Shown: positions 35,135 to 44,989, counted from the stretch's first letter. The stretch is 64,000 nt of DNA from an uncultured Collinsella sp. (GCA_934654835.1 CAKUGY010000005.1:90403-154402), one strand, 5' to 3'. The notes: generated by a model not told the origin, from the sequence alone. Program-made: numbers and translations.

Positions 35135-37477
35135 TTAGCGGCGCTTGCGGGTGGACGTGGCCTTGCGGACGGAAGTCTTCTTGGACGGTGCCTTTTCCTC
35201 GGCCGGAGCGGCGGGGGAGACCGGAGTCTCCTTGGCGGGCTCGACCTTTGCCTCAGCCTTCGGGGCAGCCTTGACCTCGGCAGCCTTCGGTGCCGGGTCG
35301 GCCTTTACCTCGGGCTTGGCCTCTACCTTGGGCTCTGCCTTAGGAGCAGCTGCCTTGGTCGTGGTCTTCTTGGCCGTCGTCGTGGTGCGCTTGCGCGTGG
35401 TGGTCTTGACTGCAGGCTTAGCTTCGACGGTTGCCTCGGCCTTGGGCTCGGCGGGCGTCTCTTCGACCTTGGCAGCCGACTTTGCGGCAGCCTTCGTCGT
35501 GGCGGTCTTGGTAGCCGTCGTTTTCGTAGCCGTAGCCTTCTTGGCAGCGGTGGTCTTAGTCGCGGTCGTCTTCTTGGCAGCGGTCTTTGCCGGAGCCTTT
35601 GCCGCGGGCTTGGCCTCAACAGCAGGTGCCTCAGCCGTTGCCTCGGCCTTTACCTCGGGAGTGACTTCAGTCTCGGCGGCCTTCTTGGCGGCAACGGTCG
35701 TGCGCTTGCGCGTAGTCGTTGCCTTGGCAGCGGTCGTCTTGGCGGCAGTAGCTTTGGTCGTCGAAGCAGTCTTGGTGGCAGTCTTCGCGGTCGTAGCCTT
35801 CTTGGCCGTCGTCTTACGAGTCGTGGTCTTCTTGGCGGCAGGCTTCGCAGCCGGCTTGGCCTCGGGCTCGGGAGCAGCCTCTGCTGTGGCCTCGGCCTTT
35901 ATCTCGGGAGTAGCCTCAACCGGCTTCTCCTCGATCTTAGGCTCCTCGGCAGCAACGGGCTCCTTGGCAACTGGCTCAGGCGCAGCCTCAACCACAGCCG
36001 CCGGCCTCTCAATCTCCGGGTGCATAAAGAAGTACAGGTCCAGATACTTATCCGCCGAGCGCGTCCAGCTAAAGTCCTGGCTCATGGCCTGCGTGACCAG
36101 CTGGTTCCATGCATCGCGGTTGTCCCAGAACAGGCGTGCCGCGCGGAACACGGCGTCGCCCATCTCGTCGCCGTTAAAGTTGCTAAACGAGAAGCCCGTG
36201 CCCTCGCCGGTAAACTCGTTGTACGGCTGCACGGTGTCCTTCAGACCGCCGGTCTCGCGCACGATGGGAAGGGTGCCGTAGCGCATGGCGATGATCTGCG
36301 ACAGGCCGCAGGGCTCAAACTTCGAAGGCATCAGGAACATGTCGGCGGCGGCGTACATGCGCTGCGAGAGCGCCGGATCGAACTCGATACGCGCGGCCAT
36401 GGTGCCGGGGTACTTGTCCTGGAAGTAGCGCAGGCCATCCTCGTAGTCGCGGTCGCCGGTGCCCAGCACCGCCACCTGCACGCCACCGGCCAGGATGCGG
36501 TCGAGCGCATACATGACCAGGTCCATGCCCTTCTGGCGCGTCAGGCGCGTGACCATAACCATGAGCGGACGGTCGTCGCGCACCTCGAGCCCCAGCTCTT
36601 CCTGCAGCTTGGCCTTGCACACGGCCTTGCCGGAGCGGTCCTCAACCGTGTAGTTCGCGGCAATGCGCTTGTCGGTCGCCGGATCAAAGCCCGCGACGTC
36701 AATGCCGTTCAAAATGCCTTGCAGCGCGTAGGAGCGCTCGCGCAGCACGCCGTCCAGGCCCTCGCCAAATTCGGGCGTCTGGATCTCGCTGGCATAGGTG
36801 GGGCTTACCGTGGTGATGGCATCGGCATAGCGCAGCGCGCCCAGCATGTAGTTGATGCTGCAGGCGTCGCAACGCAGTTGCGAGGCGGCCGCCGGAATAT
36901 GCGCCACACCCAGGATGTCCTCCATCACGGTGTCGCTAAACTGGCCCTGGAACGCCACGTTGTGGATCGAGAACACGGTCTTCACGCGGTCGTACAGCGG
37001 CAGGCCCTGGTAGAACTCGCGCAAAAACACGGGCGCCAGTGCCGTCTGCCAGTCGTTGCAGTGCAGGATGTCGCACTCAAAGCCGGCCGGCAGGTGCTGC
37101 AGGCTCTCGGTGATGGCCTTGGAGAAGAACGCAAAGCGCTCGCCGTCGTCAAAGAAGCCGTATGGATAGTCGCGCGCAAAGTAGCGCTCGTTGTCGATGA
37201 ACATATAGGTGACGCCGTCGTGCTCGAGCTTCTCCAGCCCGCAGTACTCATTGCGCCAACCCAGGCTCACGTAGAAGTCGGAGAAGTGCTCCATCTGCGC
37301 CTTGTACTCGTCCTTGATGGTGGCGTACTTGGGCACCATCACGATGACTTCGGCACCGGCGCGCACAAGCGCCGAGGGCAGCGAGCCTGCCACGTCGCCC
37401 AGGCCACCGGTCTTAACAAACGGTGCGCACTCGGCTGAGGCAAACACGATCTGCATCTTTTTGCTGGTTTCTGCCAT
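35135..37477 (-). CDS. glgA: Glycogen synthase with long H1-like C-terminal tail
   Basis: ADP-glucose-dependent GT5 glycogen synthase. 780 residues against a usual 480. The catalytic part covers about 1-487: KTGGLGDV at 22-29 binds ADP-glucose, then FHNDW-equivalent HCNDWQTA, GTGDRDYE and the C-terminal PSKFEPCGLSQI and GTLPIVRETGGLKDTV. From about residue 490 a tail of some 290 residues consists almost only of Ala, Lys, Thr, Pro, Glu, Val and Arg. Acidic blocks (EAxPEPxAK) alternate with basic blocks (AAKKTT, TTRKRTT), roughly three rounds. The tail resembles histone H1 or bacterial HctB-type tails. GGGAG lies before the ATG at 37477. Last gene of the glg operon. Confidence 0.93.
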   Translation of the reverse strand: MAETSKKMQIVFASAECAPFVKTGGLGDVAGSLPSALVRAGAEVIVMVPKYATIKDEYKAQMEHFSDFYVSLGWRNEYCGLEKLEHDGVTYMFIDNERYFARDYPYGFFDDGERFAFFSKAITESLQHLPAGFECDILHCNDWQTALAPVFLREFYQGLPLYDRVKTVFSIHNVAFQGQFSDTVMEDILGVAHIPAAASQLRCDACSINYMLGALRYADAITTVSPTYASEIQTPEFGEGLDGVLRERSYALQGILNGIDVAGFDPATDKRIAANYTVEDRSGKAVCKAKLQEELGLEVRDDRPLMVMVTRLTRQKGMDLVMYALDRILAGGVQVAVLGTGDRDYEDGLRYFQDKYPGTMAARIEFDPALSQRMYAAADMFLMPSKFEPCGLSQIIAMRYGTLPIVRETGGLKDTVQPYNEFTGEGTGFSFSNFNGDEMGDAVFRAARLFWDNRDAWNQLVTQAMSQDFSWTRSADKYLDLYFFMHPEIERPAAVVEAAPEPVAKEPVAAEEPKIEEKPVEATPEIKAEATAEAAPEPEAKPAAKPAAKKTTTRKTTAKKATTAKTATKTASTTKATAAKTTAAKATTTRKRTTVAAKKAAETEVTPEVKAEATAEAPAVEAKPAAKAPAKTAAKKTTATKTTAAKKATATKTTATKTATTKAAAKSAAKVEETPAEPKAEATVEAKPAVKTTTRKRTTTTAKKTTTKAAAPKAEPKVEAKPEVKADPAPKAAEVKAAPKAEAKVEPAKETPVSPAAPAEEKAPSKKTSVRKATSTRKRR

Positions 37478-37567
37478 ATTGTCTCCCATGTTGCAATTCG
37501 AGAATAGCCGCCAGGCACTAACCGGGCGGCTATTCTTCAGTTTACGTGCGATTATGCGACGCCAATG

Positions 37568-38695
37568 TTAACGAGCGATGGTGGTATCGGAAGTTAACGG
37601 AGCCTTGCCCAGCACCAGGATGTTCTCGGGCGTGCCGCGAAGCTCGGTGTTGGTGGGCACCACGTTGTTCTTGTCCAGGATGGCGTTCTCAACGCGGGCG
37701 CCGCTCTTGATGATGCAGCTCTGGTTGATGATCGAGTTGGTCACCGAGGCGCCTTCCTCAACCACAACGCCGCGCGACAGGATCGAGTTGCGCACGGTGC
37801 CCTTGATGATGCAGCCGGCCGAGATGATCGAGTTGCACGCGTGGCTGCCGGTCGCGTAGCGCGAAGGCGGCACGTCGTGGGCCTTGGTCAGGATCGGGCG
37901 CTCGGGATCAAAGAGCTGGTCGGCCACGGTCTGGTCGAGCAGGTCCATGCTGCGGCGATACAGCGACTTCTCGCTAAACACGCCCACGACCTCGCCCTTG
38001 TACTCGTAGCTGCACACATCGATGTTGCCAAAGTCGCCCTGAAGTGCCTCGAGCAGGTCCAGGTAGTCGGCGGCCTGGTAGTGATCGATGATCTCGAGCA
38101 GCGTCTCGCGGTTGACGATACAGCAGTCCATGGACGCGTTGTCGCCGTACACGACGCCGGCGCTCACGCCCGTCAGGCGGCCGTTCTCGTTAATCTCGAG
38201 CTTGGTCTCGTCCTCAACGTTGCGCGTGGCCTTGCAGTACACCACGGTCATCTGGGCGCCGGAGTTCTCGTGCGCCTCGATGATGGTGTTGAGATCCATG
38301 TTAAAGATGATGTTGGTGCCCATCATCACGACATAGGGCTTCTCCGAGCGCTGGAACAGCGTCTTGTTGGAGATGATGTCGCGCAGCAGGAAACGCATGC
38401 CGCCCTTGGTGGTGCCATACGCGTTGCCGGGCACCATGAACAGGCCGCCCTTCTTGCGGTCCAGGCCCCAGTCCTTGCCCGAGCCCACGTGATCGATCAG
38501 CGAGCGGTAGTTGCCCGGCATGACGACGCCGACGGTCTTGATGCCGGCGTTCATCATGTTGGACAGCGGAAAGTCGATCAGGCGGTAGCGGCCCAAAAAC
38601 GGAACGGACGCGATGGGGCGGTCCTTGAGCAGCACGCTGCCGTAGGTCGAAGAGTAGTTAGCGGTGATATAACCGATGGCCTTGCGATTGATCAT
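37568..38695 (-). CDS. glgD: ADP-glucose pyrophosphorylase subunit GlgD
   Basis: Regulatory or second subunit of glucose-1-phosphate adenylyltransferase, as in Bacillus. 375 residues. It starts with the nucleotidyltransferase fold (INRKAIGYITANYSS, RPIASVPFLGRYRLIDFPLSNM), but the catalytic GGxGxRL motif seen in GlgC is absent, as expected for GlgD. The C-terminal left-handed beta-helix shows ISAGCIIKGTVRNSIL and VTNSIINQSCIIKSGA repeats. The ATG at 38695 is four bases after the glgC stop and its ribosome binding site GGGGAA lies inside the end of glgC, so the two are tightly coupled. Confidence 0.92.
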   Translation of the reverse strand: MINRKAIGYITANYSSTYGSVLLKDRPIASVPFLGRYRLIDFPLSNMMNAGIKTVGVVMPGNYRSLIDHVGSGKDWGLDRKKGGLFMVPGNAYGTTKGGMRFLLRDIISNKTLFQRSEKPYVVMMGTNIIFNMDLNTIIEAHENSGAQMTVVYCKATRNVEDETKLEINENGRLTGVSAGVVYGDNASMDCCIVNRETLLEIIDHYQAADYLDLLEALQGDFGNIDVCSYEYKGEVVGVFSEKSLYRRSMDLLDQTVADQLFDPERPILTKAHDVPPSRYATGSHACNSIISAGCIIKGTVRNSILSRGVVVEEGASVTNSIINQSCIIKSGARVENAILDKNNVVPTNTELRGTPENILVLGKAPLTSDTTIAR

Positions 38696-38699
38696 CGGA

Positions 38700-39848
38700 T
38701 CATTCCCCCTTCCCGATAACGACGTCATTTCCAACGACGGCCGTATCCTTGGTGGTATCGACAGAGCCGAGCTTCACGCCCTCTTCGACCGTGGAGTTCT
38801 CGCCCAAAATAGCGCGGCAGATGTGCGCGCCGCTCTTAACGTGCGCGCCCGGCAGCAGCACGGAGTCCTCGACCACGGCGCGCTCCTCGATGATGACATC
38901 GGTCGAAAGGATCGAGTGGCGAGCGGTGCCGTAGATCTTGCAGCCGTTAGAGACCAGGCAGTCGTCCAGGCGGCCGTCCGGGCCAATGTAGTGCGGCGGA
39001 CGCGTGGTGATGTTGGACATGATGGGGAAGTTCTTGTCAAACAGATCGAACTCGGGGTTGTTGCCCAGCAGGTCCATCGAGGTCTCATGGAAGCTGGCGA
39101 TGGTGCCGACATCCTTCCAAAAGCCGTGGAACTCGTAGCTGTACAGGCGCTTGTTCTCGCCGAGCAGCTTGGGGATGATGTCCTTGCCAAAGTCGTGGCT
39201 CGAGCGCTGGTCCAGAGCGTCCTCCTCGAGCGCCTCGATCAGCACGTCGGCCGAGAAGATGTAGATGCCCATGGATGCGAGGTTCGAATCGGGCTTCTCG
39301 GGCTTCTCGGTGAACTTGGTGATGCGGCCGTCCTCGGGGTCGGTGGTCAGGATGCCAAAGCGGCTGGCTTCCTCCCACGGCACGGGCATAACGCTCACCG
39401 TGAGGTCGGCGTTGTTCTCAATGTGCGTCTTGAGCATCTTGCGGTAGTCCATGCGATACAGGTGGTCGCCGGAAAGAATCAGGACGTACTTGGGGTCGTT
39501 GGCCTTGATGTAGTCCAGGTTCTGCGTAATGGCGTCGGCCGTGCCCGCATACCAGGCCCCGCCGGTCTGCGTCTCGTACGGCGGCAGGATCGACACGCCG
39601 CCGTCGCGGCTGTCCAGATCCCACGCCTCGCCGGAGCCCACGTAGGCATGCAGCAGGTAGGGACGATACTGCGTCAGAACGCCCACCGTGTCGATGCCCG
39701 AGTTGGAGCAGTTGGAGAGCGAAAAGTCGATAATGCGGAACTTGCCACCAAAGCTAACCGCCGGCTTTGCGATCTTTTGGGTGAGTGCCCCCAATCGGCT
39801 GCCCTGTCCTCCTGCGAGGAGCATCGCGATGCATTCTTTCTTACTCAT
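38700..39848 (-). CDS. glgC: Glucose-1-phosphate adenylyltransferase
   Basis: Makes ADP-glucose from glucose-1-phosphate and ATP, the committed step of glycogen synthesis. 382 residues. The nucleotide loop [13 protein letters not shown] (11-23) and [15 protein letters not shown] are intact, followed by [22 protein letters not shown] and [18 protein letters not shown]. The C-terminal beta-helix carries [23 protein letters not shown] repeats. AAGGAG precedes the ATG. It should function with the adjacent GlgD. Confidence 0.96.
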   Translation of the reverse strand: MSKKECIAMLLAGGQGSRLGALTQKIAKPAVSFGGKFRIIDFSLSNCSNSGIDTVGVLTQYRPYLLHAYVGSGEAWDLDSRDGGVSILPPYETQTGGAWYAGTADAITQNLDYIKANDPKYVLILSGDHLYRMDYRKMLKTHIENNADLTVSVMPVPWEEASRFGILTTDPEDGRITKFTEKPEKPDSNLASMGIYIFSADVLIEALEEDALDQRSSHDFGKDIIPKLLGENKRLYSYEFHGFWKDVGTIASFHETSMDLLGNNPEFDLFDKNFPIMSNITTRPPHYIGPDGRLDDCLVSNGCKIYGTARHSILSTDVIIEERAVVEDSVLLPGAHVKSGAHICRAILGENSTVEEGVKLGSVDTTKDTAVVGNDVVIGKGE

Positions 39849-39889
39849 CGATTTCTCCTTCTGTCATCGATGTTTCTAAATTCATTAGC

Positions 39890-39918
39890 GGTGGGCGCGG
39901 AGCCTATTCGCGCCCACC
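39890..39918 (-). promoter_or_regulatory. Hairpin between glgP and glgC
   Basis: GGTGGGCGCG / CGCGCCCACC arms with a nine-base loop, no T-run on the minus strand. Probably an intercistronic stability or processing hairpin inside the operon. Confidence 0.5.
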
Positions 39919-39957
39919 GGGTAATGCCTTGCTGGCAAAGGGAGCTCGCGTGCGCCG

Positions 39958-42384
39958 CTACGCGTGCCAGATCTCGTCGCGGTACTCGCGAATGGTGCGG
40001 TCGCTCGAGAACCAGCCGCTGGACGCGGTGTTGAGCAGCGCCTTGCGGTTCCAGGTCTCCTGGTCGCCGTAGCTGTTCGTAAGCTTCTCCCACGCATCCA
40101 CGTAGCTGCGGAAATCGGCCATGACCAGGTCGGGGTCGTTGTTGTTCATGAGCTCGTTGTAGATGCTCTCGAAGTTGCCCGAAAGACCCGCAAAGGTGTT
40201 GTCCTTGAGCTCGTCCATCACGCGGCCCAGACGCTCGCGATCGCCGTTGAGGGTATCCCATGCAAAGTAGCTGTTGGATGCCCAGAGCTGCTCGACCTCG
40301 GGAGCGGTCAGGCCAAAGATGGCCTCGTTCTCGCGGCCGGCCAGGTCGGCGATCTCGATGTTGGCGCCGTCGAGGGTGCCCAGCGTAATGGCGCCGTTCA
40401 TCATGAGCTTCATGTTGGACGTGCCCGAGGCCTCCTTACCAGCCGTGGAGATCTGCTCCGAGATCTCGGCGGCGGGGTAGATGAGCTGGGCGTTGCTCAC
40501 GCGGAAGTTGGGGATAAAGCAGACCTTCATGACCTCGTTCACACGCGGGTCGTTGTTGACGACCTCGGCGACGGAGTTGATGAGGCGGATGGTCTCCTTG
40601 GCGAAGGTATAGCTCGAGGCAGCCTTGCCGCTAAAGATGAAGGTCGTCGGTGTCACGTGGAAGTTGGGGTCGGCGATGCGACGGTTGTAGATGTCCATCA
40701 CCTTCATGATGTTCATGAGCTGACGCTTGTAGGCGTGGAAGCGCTTCACCTGAACATCGAAGACGGTGTTGGGATCGATAACCAGGCCGGTCTCGGCCTT
40801 AACGTAGGCGGCCAGGCGCTCCTTGTTGGCGCGCTTGGAGGCACCCACGGCCTTCAGGAACTCGGTGTCGTCCTTAAACTCCTTGAGCTTCTCCAGCTCG
40901 AAGGCGTCCTTGAGCCAGCCGTCGCCAATGGCCTCGGTCACGAGCTTGGCGTAGGTGGGGTTGGCCTCGGCAAAGAAGCGACGGTGCGAGATGCCGTTGG
41001 TCTTGTTGTTGAACTTCTCGGGCGTGAGGGCAAAGAAGTCCTTGAGCACGATGTTCTTGATGATGTCGGAGTGGATCTTGGCCACGCCGTTGACGCTGTG
41101 ACTGCAGATCACGGACAGGTTGGCCATGCGAATCTCGCCGTCCCACAGAATGGCGGTCTGGCGCAGGCGCTCCTGCCAGCCCTCCTGCGTGGTGTCGAAC
41201 GACTCGTGCCAACGACGGCTGATCTCGTCGATGATCTGGTACACGCGGGGGAGGAGCTTGGAGAACGTGCCGATGGGCCACTTCTCCAGAGCCTCGGGCA
41301 GGATGGTGTGGTTGGTGTAGCTCACGACCTGCGTCACGATGTTCCAGGCGTCGTCCCACTCGAGCTTCTTCTCGTCGATGAGGATACGCATGAGCTCGGG
41401 GCCGCACATGGCGGGGTGCGTGTCGTTGGTGTGGATGGCCACAAACTGCGGCAGCAGCTCCCAGTTCTCGCCGTGCTCCTTCTCAAAGGTGTCGAGCAGG
41501 CTGTAGATGCCGGCCGACACAAACAGGTACTCCTGCTTTAGGCGCAGCAGACGACCGTGCTCGCCGGCGTCGTTGGGGTAGAGGATGGCGCTGATGGCCT
41601 CGGCCTCGGCGCGCTCGGCATCGGCCAGGGCATAGTCACCGCGGTTGAAGGCCTCCAGATCGAAGTGCTCCACGACCGGCTCGGCAGCCCAGACGCGCAG
41701 CTTGTTGACGGTTTCGCCAGCATAGCCAACGACGGGAATGTCGTAGGGAACGGCGAGGATGTCCTGCGTGTCCACCGTGCGGTAGAAGGTGCGGCCGTCC
41801 TCCTCAAAGCCCTCAACATGGCCACCGAACTTGATGGTCACGGCCTTGTCCTGACGACGGACCTCCCAGGGATAGCCGTGGGTGAGCCACTCGTCGGTGG
41901 TCTCGACCTGGCTGCCGTTGACGATCTCCTGCTTAAACAGGCCGTAGCGGTAACGCATGCCGTTGCCGTAGCCGGCGATGCCCTCGGCTGCCATGGAATC
42001 CAGGAAGCATGCGGCAAGGCGGCCCAGGCCACCGTTGCCCAGAGCCGGATCGGGCTCCTGGTTCTCGATGACGGACAGATCGAAGCCCATGTCGTCGAGC
42101 GCCTCGGCGACCATGTCGCGCACGCCAAAGTTGAGCAGGTAGTTGTCGAGCAGGCGGCCGATCAAAAACTCGATCGAGAAGTAGTACACGCGCTTCTTGC
42201 CCTCGGCGGTGGCGCGGGCGTCACTCTTGGTGGCAACAGTGCGGGCCTTCTCGGCCACGAGCTTGGCCAGGGCGTTAAAGCGGTCCAGGTCGCTGGCGGC
42301 CTCGACGCTCTTGCCGCTGATGCTCATGACGGCATCGCGATAGAGCTCGGTAAACTCCTGCTTGTTGTCGAAGATCTTATTCAT
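39958..42384 (-). CDS. glgP: Glycogen/maltodextrin phosphorylase
   Basis: PLP-dependent GT35 enzyme releasing glucose-1-phosphate from alpha-1,4-glucan ends. 808 residues, the family's normal length. Recognisable segments: YYFSIEFLIGRLLDNYLLN, NQEPDPALGNGGLGRLAACFLDS, THGYPWE, and the PLP-lysine motif EASGTSNMKLMMNGA near the C-terminal third. The frame extends to 42444 but AAAGGAACG before the ATG at 42384 and the start MNKIFDNKQEF fit the family. It sits between glgB and glgC, so breakdown and synthesis genes share a transcript. Confidence 0.96.
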   Translation of the reverse strand: MNKIFDNKQEFTELYRDAVMSISGKSVEAASDLDRFNALAKLVAEKARTVATKSDARATAEGKKRVYYFSIEFLIGRLLDNYLLNFGVRDMVAEALDDMGFDLSVIENQEPDPALGNGGLGRLAACFLDSMAAEGIAGYGNGMRYRYGLFKQEIVNGSQVETTDEWLTHGYPWEVRRQDKAVTIKFGGHVEGFEEDGRTFYRTVDTQDILAVPYDIPVVGYAGETVNKLRVWAAEPVVEHFDLEAFNRGDYALADAERAEAEAISAILYPNDAGEHGRLLRLKQEYLFVSAGIYSLLDTFEKEHGENWELLPQFVAIHTNDTHPAMCGPELMRILIDEKKLEWDDAWNIVTQVVSYTNHTILPEALEKWPIGTFSKLLPRVYQIIDEISRRWHESFDTTQEGWQERLRQTAILWDGEIRMANLSVICSHSVNGVAKIHSDIIKNIVLKDFFALTPEKFNNKTNGISHRRFFAEANPTYAKLVTEAIGDGWLKDAFELEKLKEFKDDTEFLKAVGASKRANKERLAAYVKAETGLVIDPNTVFDVQVKRFHAYKRQLMNIMKVMDIYNRRIADPNFHVTPTTFIFSGKAASSYTFAKETIRLINSVAEVVNNDPRVNEVMKVCFIPNFRVSNAQLIYPAAEISEQISTAGKEASGTSNMKLMMNGAITLGTLDGANIEIADLAGRENEAIFGLTAPEVEQLWASNSYFAWDTLNGDRERLGRVMDELKDNTFAGLSGNFESIYNELMNNNDPDLVMADFRSYVDAWEKLTNSYGDQETWNRKALLNTASSGWFSSDRTIREYRDEIWHA

Positions 42385-42476
42385 ACGTTCCTTTCCCCCG
42401 GGGATATCTCCCGGAACGGTTATGACTTGTATCCTACGCCCCAACGGGGCGGGTGATTACAGCGGTAACGGCTTTG

Positions 42477-44711
42477 TTACGCGTCCTTGGCGGCCGGCTT
42501 AACAGAAGCAGACTTTGCCTTGGTTGCGGTCTTTTTGGCAGCCGGCTTCTTGGCCGCGGACTTGGTTGCCTTCGCCTTAGCAGAAGCCTTCTTGGCAGTC
42601 GCAGCCTTGGGCTTCACGGTCGACGTGCGCTTACGCGTGGCCTTCTTAGGCTCCTCAACTACTGGCGGCTTATAGCTGCTGGGACCGCGGCGCTTAAGCA
42701 CCACGCCAGCCAGGCCGGGCACCTTGATCTCGATGGAGTCCATCTGCCCGTTCCAGGGATAGGGCTCGCTCGAGCAGGTGTAGGGCTCCTCACCGGCATA
42801 GCCGCTGCCGCCAAACTCGGGACGGTCGGAATCGAAGATGACCTCCCAGTCACCCTCGCGCGGCACGCCCACGCGGAAGCTCTCGTAGCTCGCCGGGTCA
42901 AAGTTGATCAGAATCACCAAGTCGTCGTCGACGTCCTCGCCCTGGCGCACAAAGCTCACGATGGACTGCTTGGAGTTGTCCGCGTCGATCCAGGTAAAGC
43001 CGTCGTCGGTGTAGCCGCGCTCGTACAGGGCGGGCTCGGCGGTGTACAGGTGGTTGAGCGCCTTGATAAACGCCTGATGATGTTTGTGGGTCTCGTACTC
43101 CTCGGTCAGGAACCACTGGATGGACTCGTAGTAGCGCCACTCGATAAACTGGCCGATCTCGTTGCCCATAAAGTTGAGTTTGGCACCGGGGTGCGTCATC
43201 TGGTAGAAGGCCAGCGTGCGCAGGCCGGCAAACTGGCGCCACCAGTCGCCCGGCATACGGCCGATGAGCGAGCACTTGCCGTGCACGACCTCGTCGTGGC
43301 TCAGCGGGCAAATAAAGTTCTCGGTAAAGGCGTACATGATGGAGAACGTCAGCAGGCCGTGGTTGCCGGGGCGCCACGGAAAATCGGTCTGCATGTAGTG
43401 CAGGGTGTCGTTCATCCAGCCCATGTCCCACTTGTAGTGGAAGCCCAGGCCGCCATCCTGCGGCGGATAGGTCACGAGCGGCCACGCGGTGGACTCCTCG
43501 GCCATCATCATCACGTCGGGGTAGTGAGCCTCCACGGCGCAGTTGACCTGGCGGATAAACGCGCTGGCGTCCAGATCCTCCTCGGTACCGTACTTGTTGA
43601 ACTTCTTTTGGCCCGGATCGTCGATGCCAAAGTTGAGGTACAGCATGCTGGACACGCCGTCCATGCGGATGCCGTCCACGTGGAAGTTCTCGAGCCAGTA
43701 CAGCACGTTGGAGACCAAGAAGGAGCGGACCTCGCCGCGGGCGAAATCGAACTTATGCGTGCCCCAGTTGGGGTGAATCTCGTGCTCAAACAGCATGTGG
43801 CCGTTAAAGGTGGCAAGGCCGTGGGAGTCGGCGCAAAAACCGCCGGGCACCCAGTCCATGATCACGCCGATGCCCGCCTCGTGGCACGCATCGATAAAGT
43901 GCATGAGCTGCTGCGGGTTGCCGTAGCGCGACGTGGCGGCATAGTAGCCGGTCGTCTGGTAGCCCCAGGAGCCATCGAAGGGATGCTCCATGAGCGGCAT
44001 GACCTCGATGTGCGTATAACCCATGTCGCGCACGTAGTCCACGAGCTCCACCGACAGGTCGTCGTAGGTGTAGAACTCGCCGCGCTGCGCGGGGAAGGGA
44101 TCCATGGGGCCGGGGTAGTTGCCGTATTCGTCCGGCTCGCCCTGCGGCGCGTCGCCGTGGCGCTTCCACGAGCCAATATGCACCTCGTAGATGTTCAGCG
44201 GCTTCGACATGTGGTTGTGGCCGGCGCGGCGCTTGAGCCACGCGGCATCGTTCCACTTATATCCGTCCAGGCTCCACAGCACGCTCGCCGTACCCGGAGG
44301 GCACTCGGCCTTAAAGGCGTACGGATCGGCCTTGTAGAGCTTTTCACCCTCGTTGGTCTCGATGAGGTACTTATAGAGCTGGCCCTGCTCGGCGCCAGGA
44401 ATAAAGCCTTCCCAGATAGCGCTCGTATGCACGGGCACCAGCGGGTTGGCTTCTTCATCCCAGTCGTTAAATTCGCCTATGACATGCACGCTCTTTACGT
44501 CGGGCGCCCAAACGCAAAAACGCCAGCCGCGCGTACGGTTCTGCGTATCGGGGTGCGCGCCCATCTTTTCCCAGCTGCGCTCCCACATACCAATGCCAAA
44601 CAGATAGACATCGTCCTTAGAGAGCTCCGGTGCGTGCGGAGCGGCCTTGCGGGTAGCGGGCTTTTTTGCCGTTGGCTTTAGCTTTGTATCGCTCACGTTT
44701 GATCCCATCAT
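42477..44711 (-). CDS. glgB: 1,4-alpha-glucan branching enzyme with Lys/Ala-rich ends
   Basis: GH13 branching enzyme that makes alpha-1,6 branches in glycogen. 744 residues. A CBM48-like domain (about 35-130, WRFCVWAPDVKSVHVIGEFNDW) precedes the barrel with EVHIGSWKR, GSWGYQTTGYYAATSRYG, region II DGIRMDGVSSMLY (nucleophile Asp), region III MMAEESTAWP (acid Glu) and region IV PLSHDEVVHGK. Region I reads DWVPGGF where a His (DWVPGHF) is usual. Both ends are extended by Lys/Ala/Pro-rich stretches: about 25 residues at the N-terminus and 60 at the C-terminus, like the GlgA tail. The start is uncertain: MMGSN has a poor ribosome binding site and a GTG (VSDTK) five codons later is possible. First gene of glgBPCDA. 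Confidence 0.93.
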   Translation of the reverse strand: MMGSNVSDTKLKPTAKKPATRKAAPHAPELSKDDVYLFGIGMWERSWEKMGAHPDTQNRTRGWRFCVWAPDVKSVHVIGEFNDWDEEANPLVPVHTSAIWEGFIPGAEQGQLYKYLIETNEGEKLYKADPYAFKAECPPGTASVLWSLDGYKWNDAAWLKRRAGHNHMSKPLNIYEVHIGSWKRHGDAPQGEPDEYGNYPGPMDPFPAQRGEFYTYDDLSVELVDYVRDMGYTHIEVMPLMEHPFDGSWGYQTTGYYAATSRYGNPQQLMHFIDACHEAGIGVIMDWVPGGFCADSHGLATFNGHMLFEHEIHPNWGTHKFDFARGEVRSFLVSNVLYWLENFHVDGIRMDGVSSMLYLNFGIDDPGQKKFNKYGTEEDLDASAFIRQVNCAVEAHYPDVMMMAEESTAWPLVTYPPQDGGLGFHYKWDMGWMNDTLHYMQTDFPWRPGNHGLLTFSIMYAFTENFICPLSHDEVVHGKCSLIGRMPGDWWRQFAGLRTLAFYQMTHPGAKLNFMGNEIGQFIEWRYYESIQWFLTEEYETHKHHQAFIKALNHLYTAEPALYERGYTDDGFTWIDADNSKQSIVSFVRQGEDVDDDLVILINFDPASYESFRVGVPREGDWEVIFDSDRPEFGGSGYAGEEPYTCSSEPYPWNGQMDSIEIKVPGLAGVVLKRRGPSSYKPPVVEEPKKATRKRTSTVKPKAATAKKASAKAKATKSAAKKPAAKKTATKAKSASVKPAAKDA

Positions 44712-44796
44712 GACGCGGCAGCGTGTTGCCTTGGTGACTAAATGCGAAAGGTCCAGGGCTGCACGAATCGAAGGGACGGCGATAGTTCTATGATTC

Positions 44797-44822
44797 GTTC
44801 CACCTCGCGTGCTCGGTGGAAC
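44797..44822 (-). promoter_or_regulatory. GTTCCACC/GGTGGAAC dyad upstream of glgB
   Basis: Perfect eight-base arms with a ten-base spacer, 86 bases before the glgB start. It is the best candidate operator for the glycogen operon. It lies in the 331-base divergent region that also controls the HAD phosphatase gene. Confidence 0.45.
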
Positions 44823-44932
44823 TTTCGGCAGAATCTACGATAACACCTGTCCGTTACTTTTATGGAGGAAAGTAGTTTTGCGGCGTCTTTTAATCGGTGA
44901 GCGCCATGTTTAGACCACTGGCAGAATTGCGA

Positions 44933-44958
44933 TGGTAAAACTCTTGACAGTTTTACCA
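44933..44958 (+). promoter_or_regulatory. TGGTAAAAC dyad over a -35 box (operator 1)
   Basis: TGGTAAAAC-N8-GTTTTACCA, perfect. The spacer and right arm include TTGACA (44944-44949), a consensus -35, so a bound repressor would block the promoter of the phosphatase gene at 45043. The -10 is weak (TTTAGA or TAGATT region at 44968-44976). Confidence 0.6.
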
Positions 44959-44989
44959 ATTAGGGTTTTTAGATTGTTAGTTTGACGTT

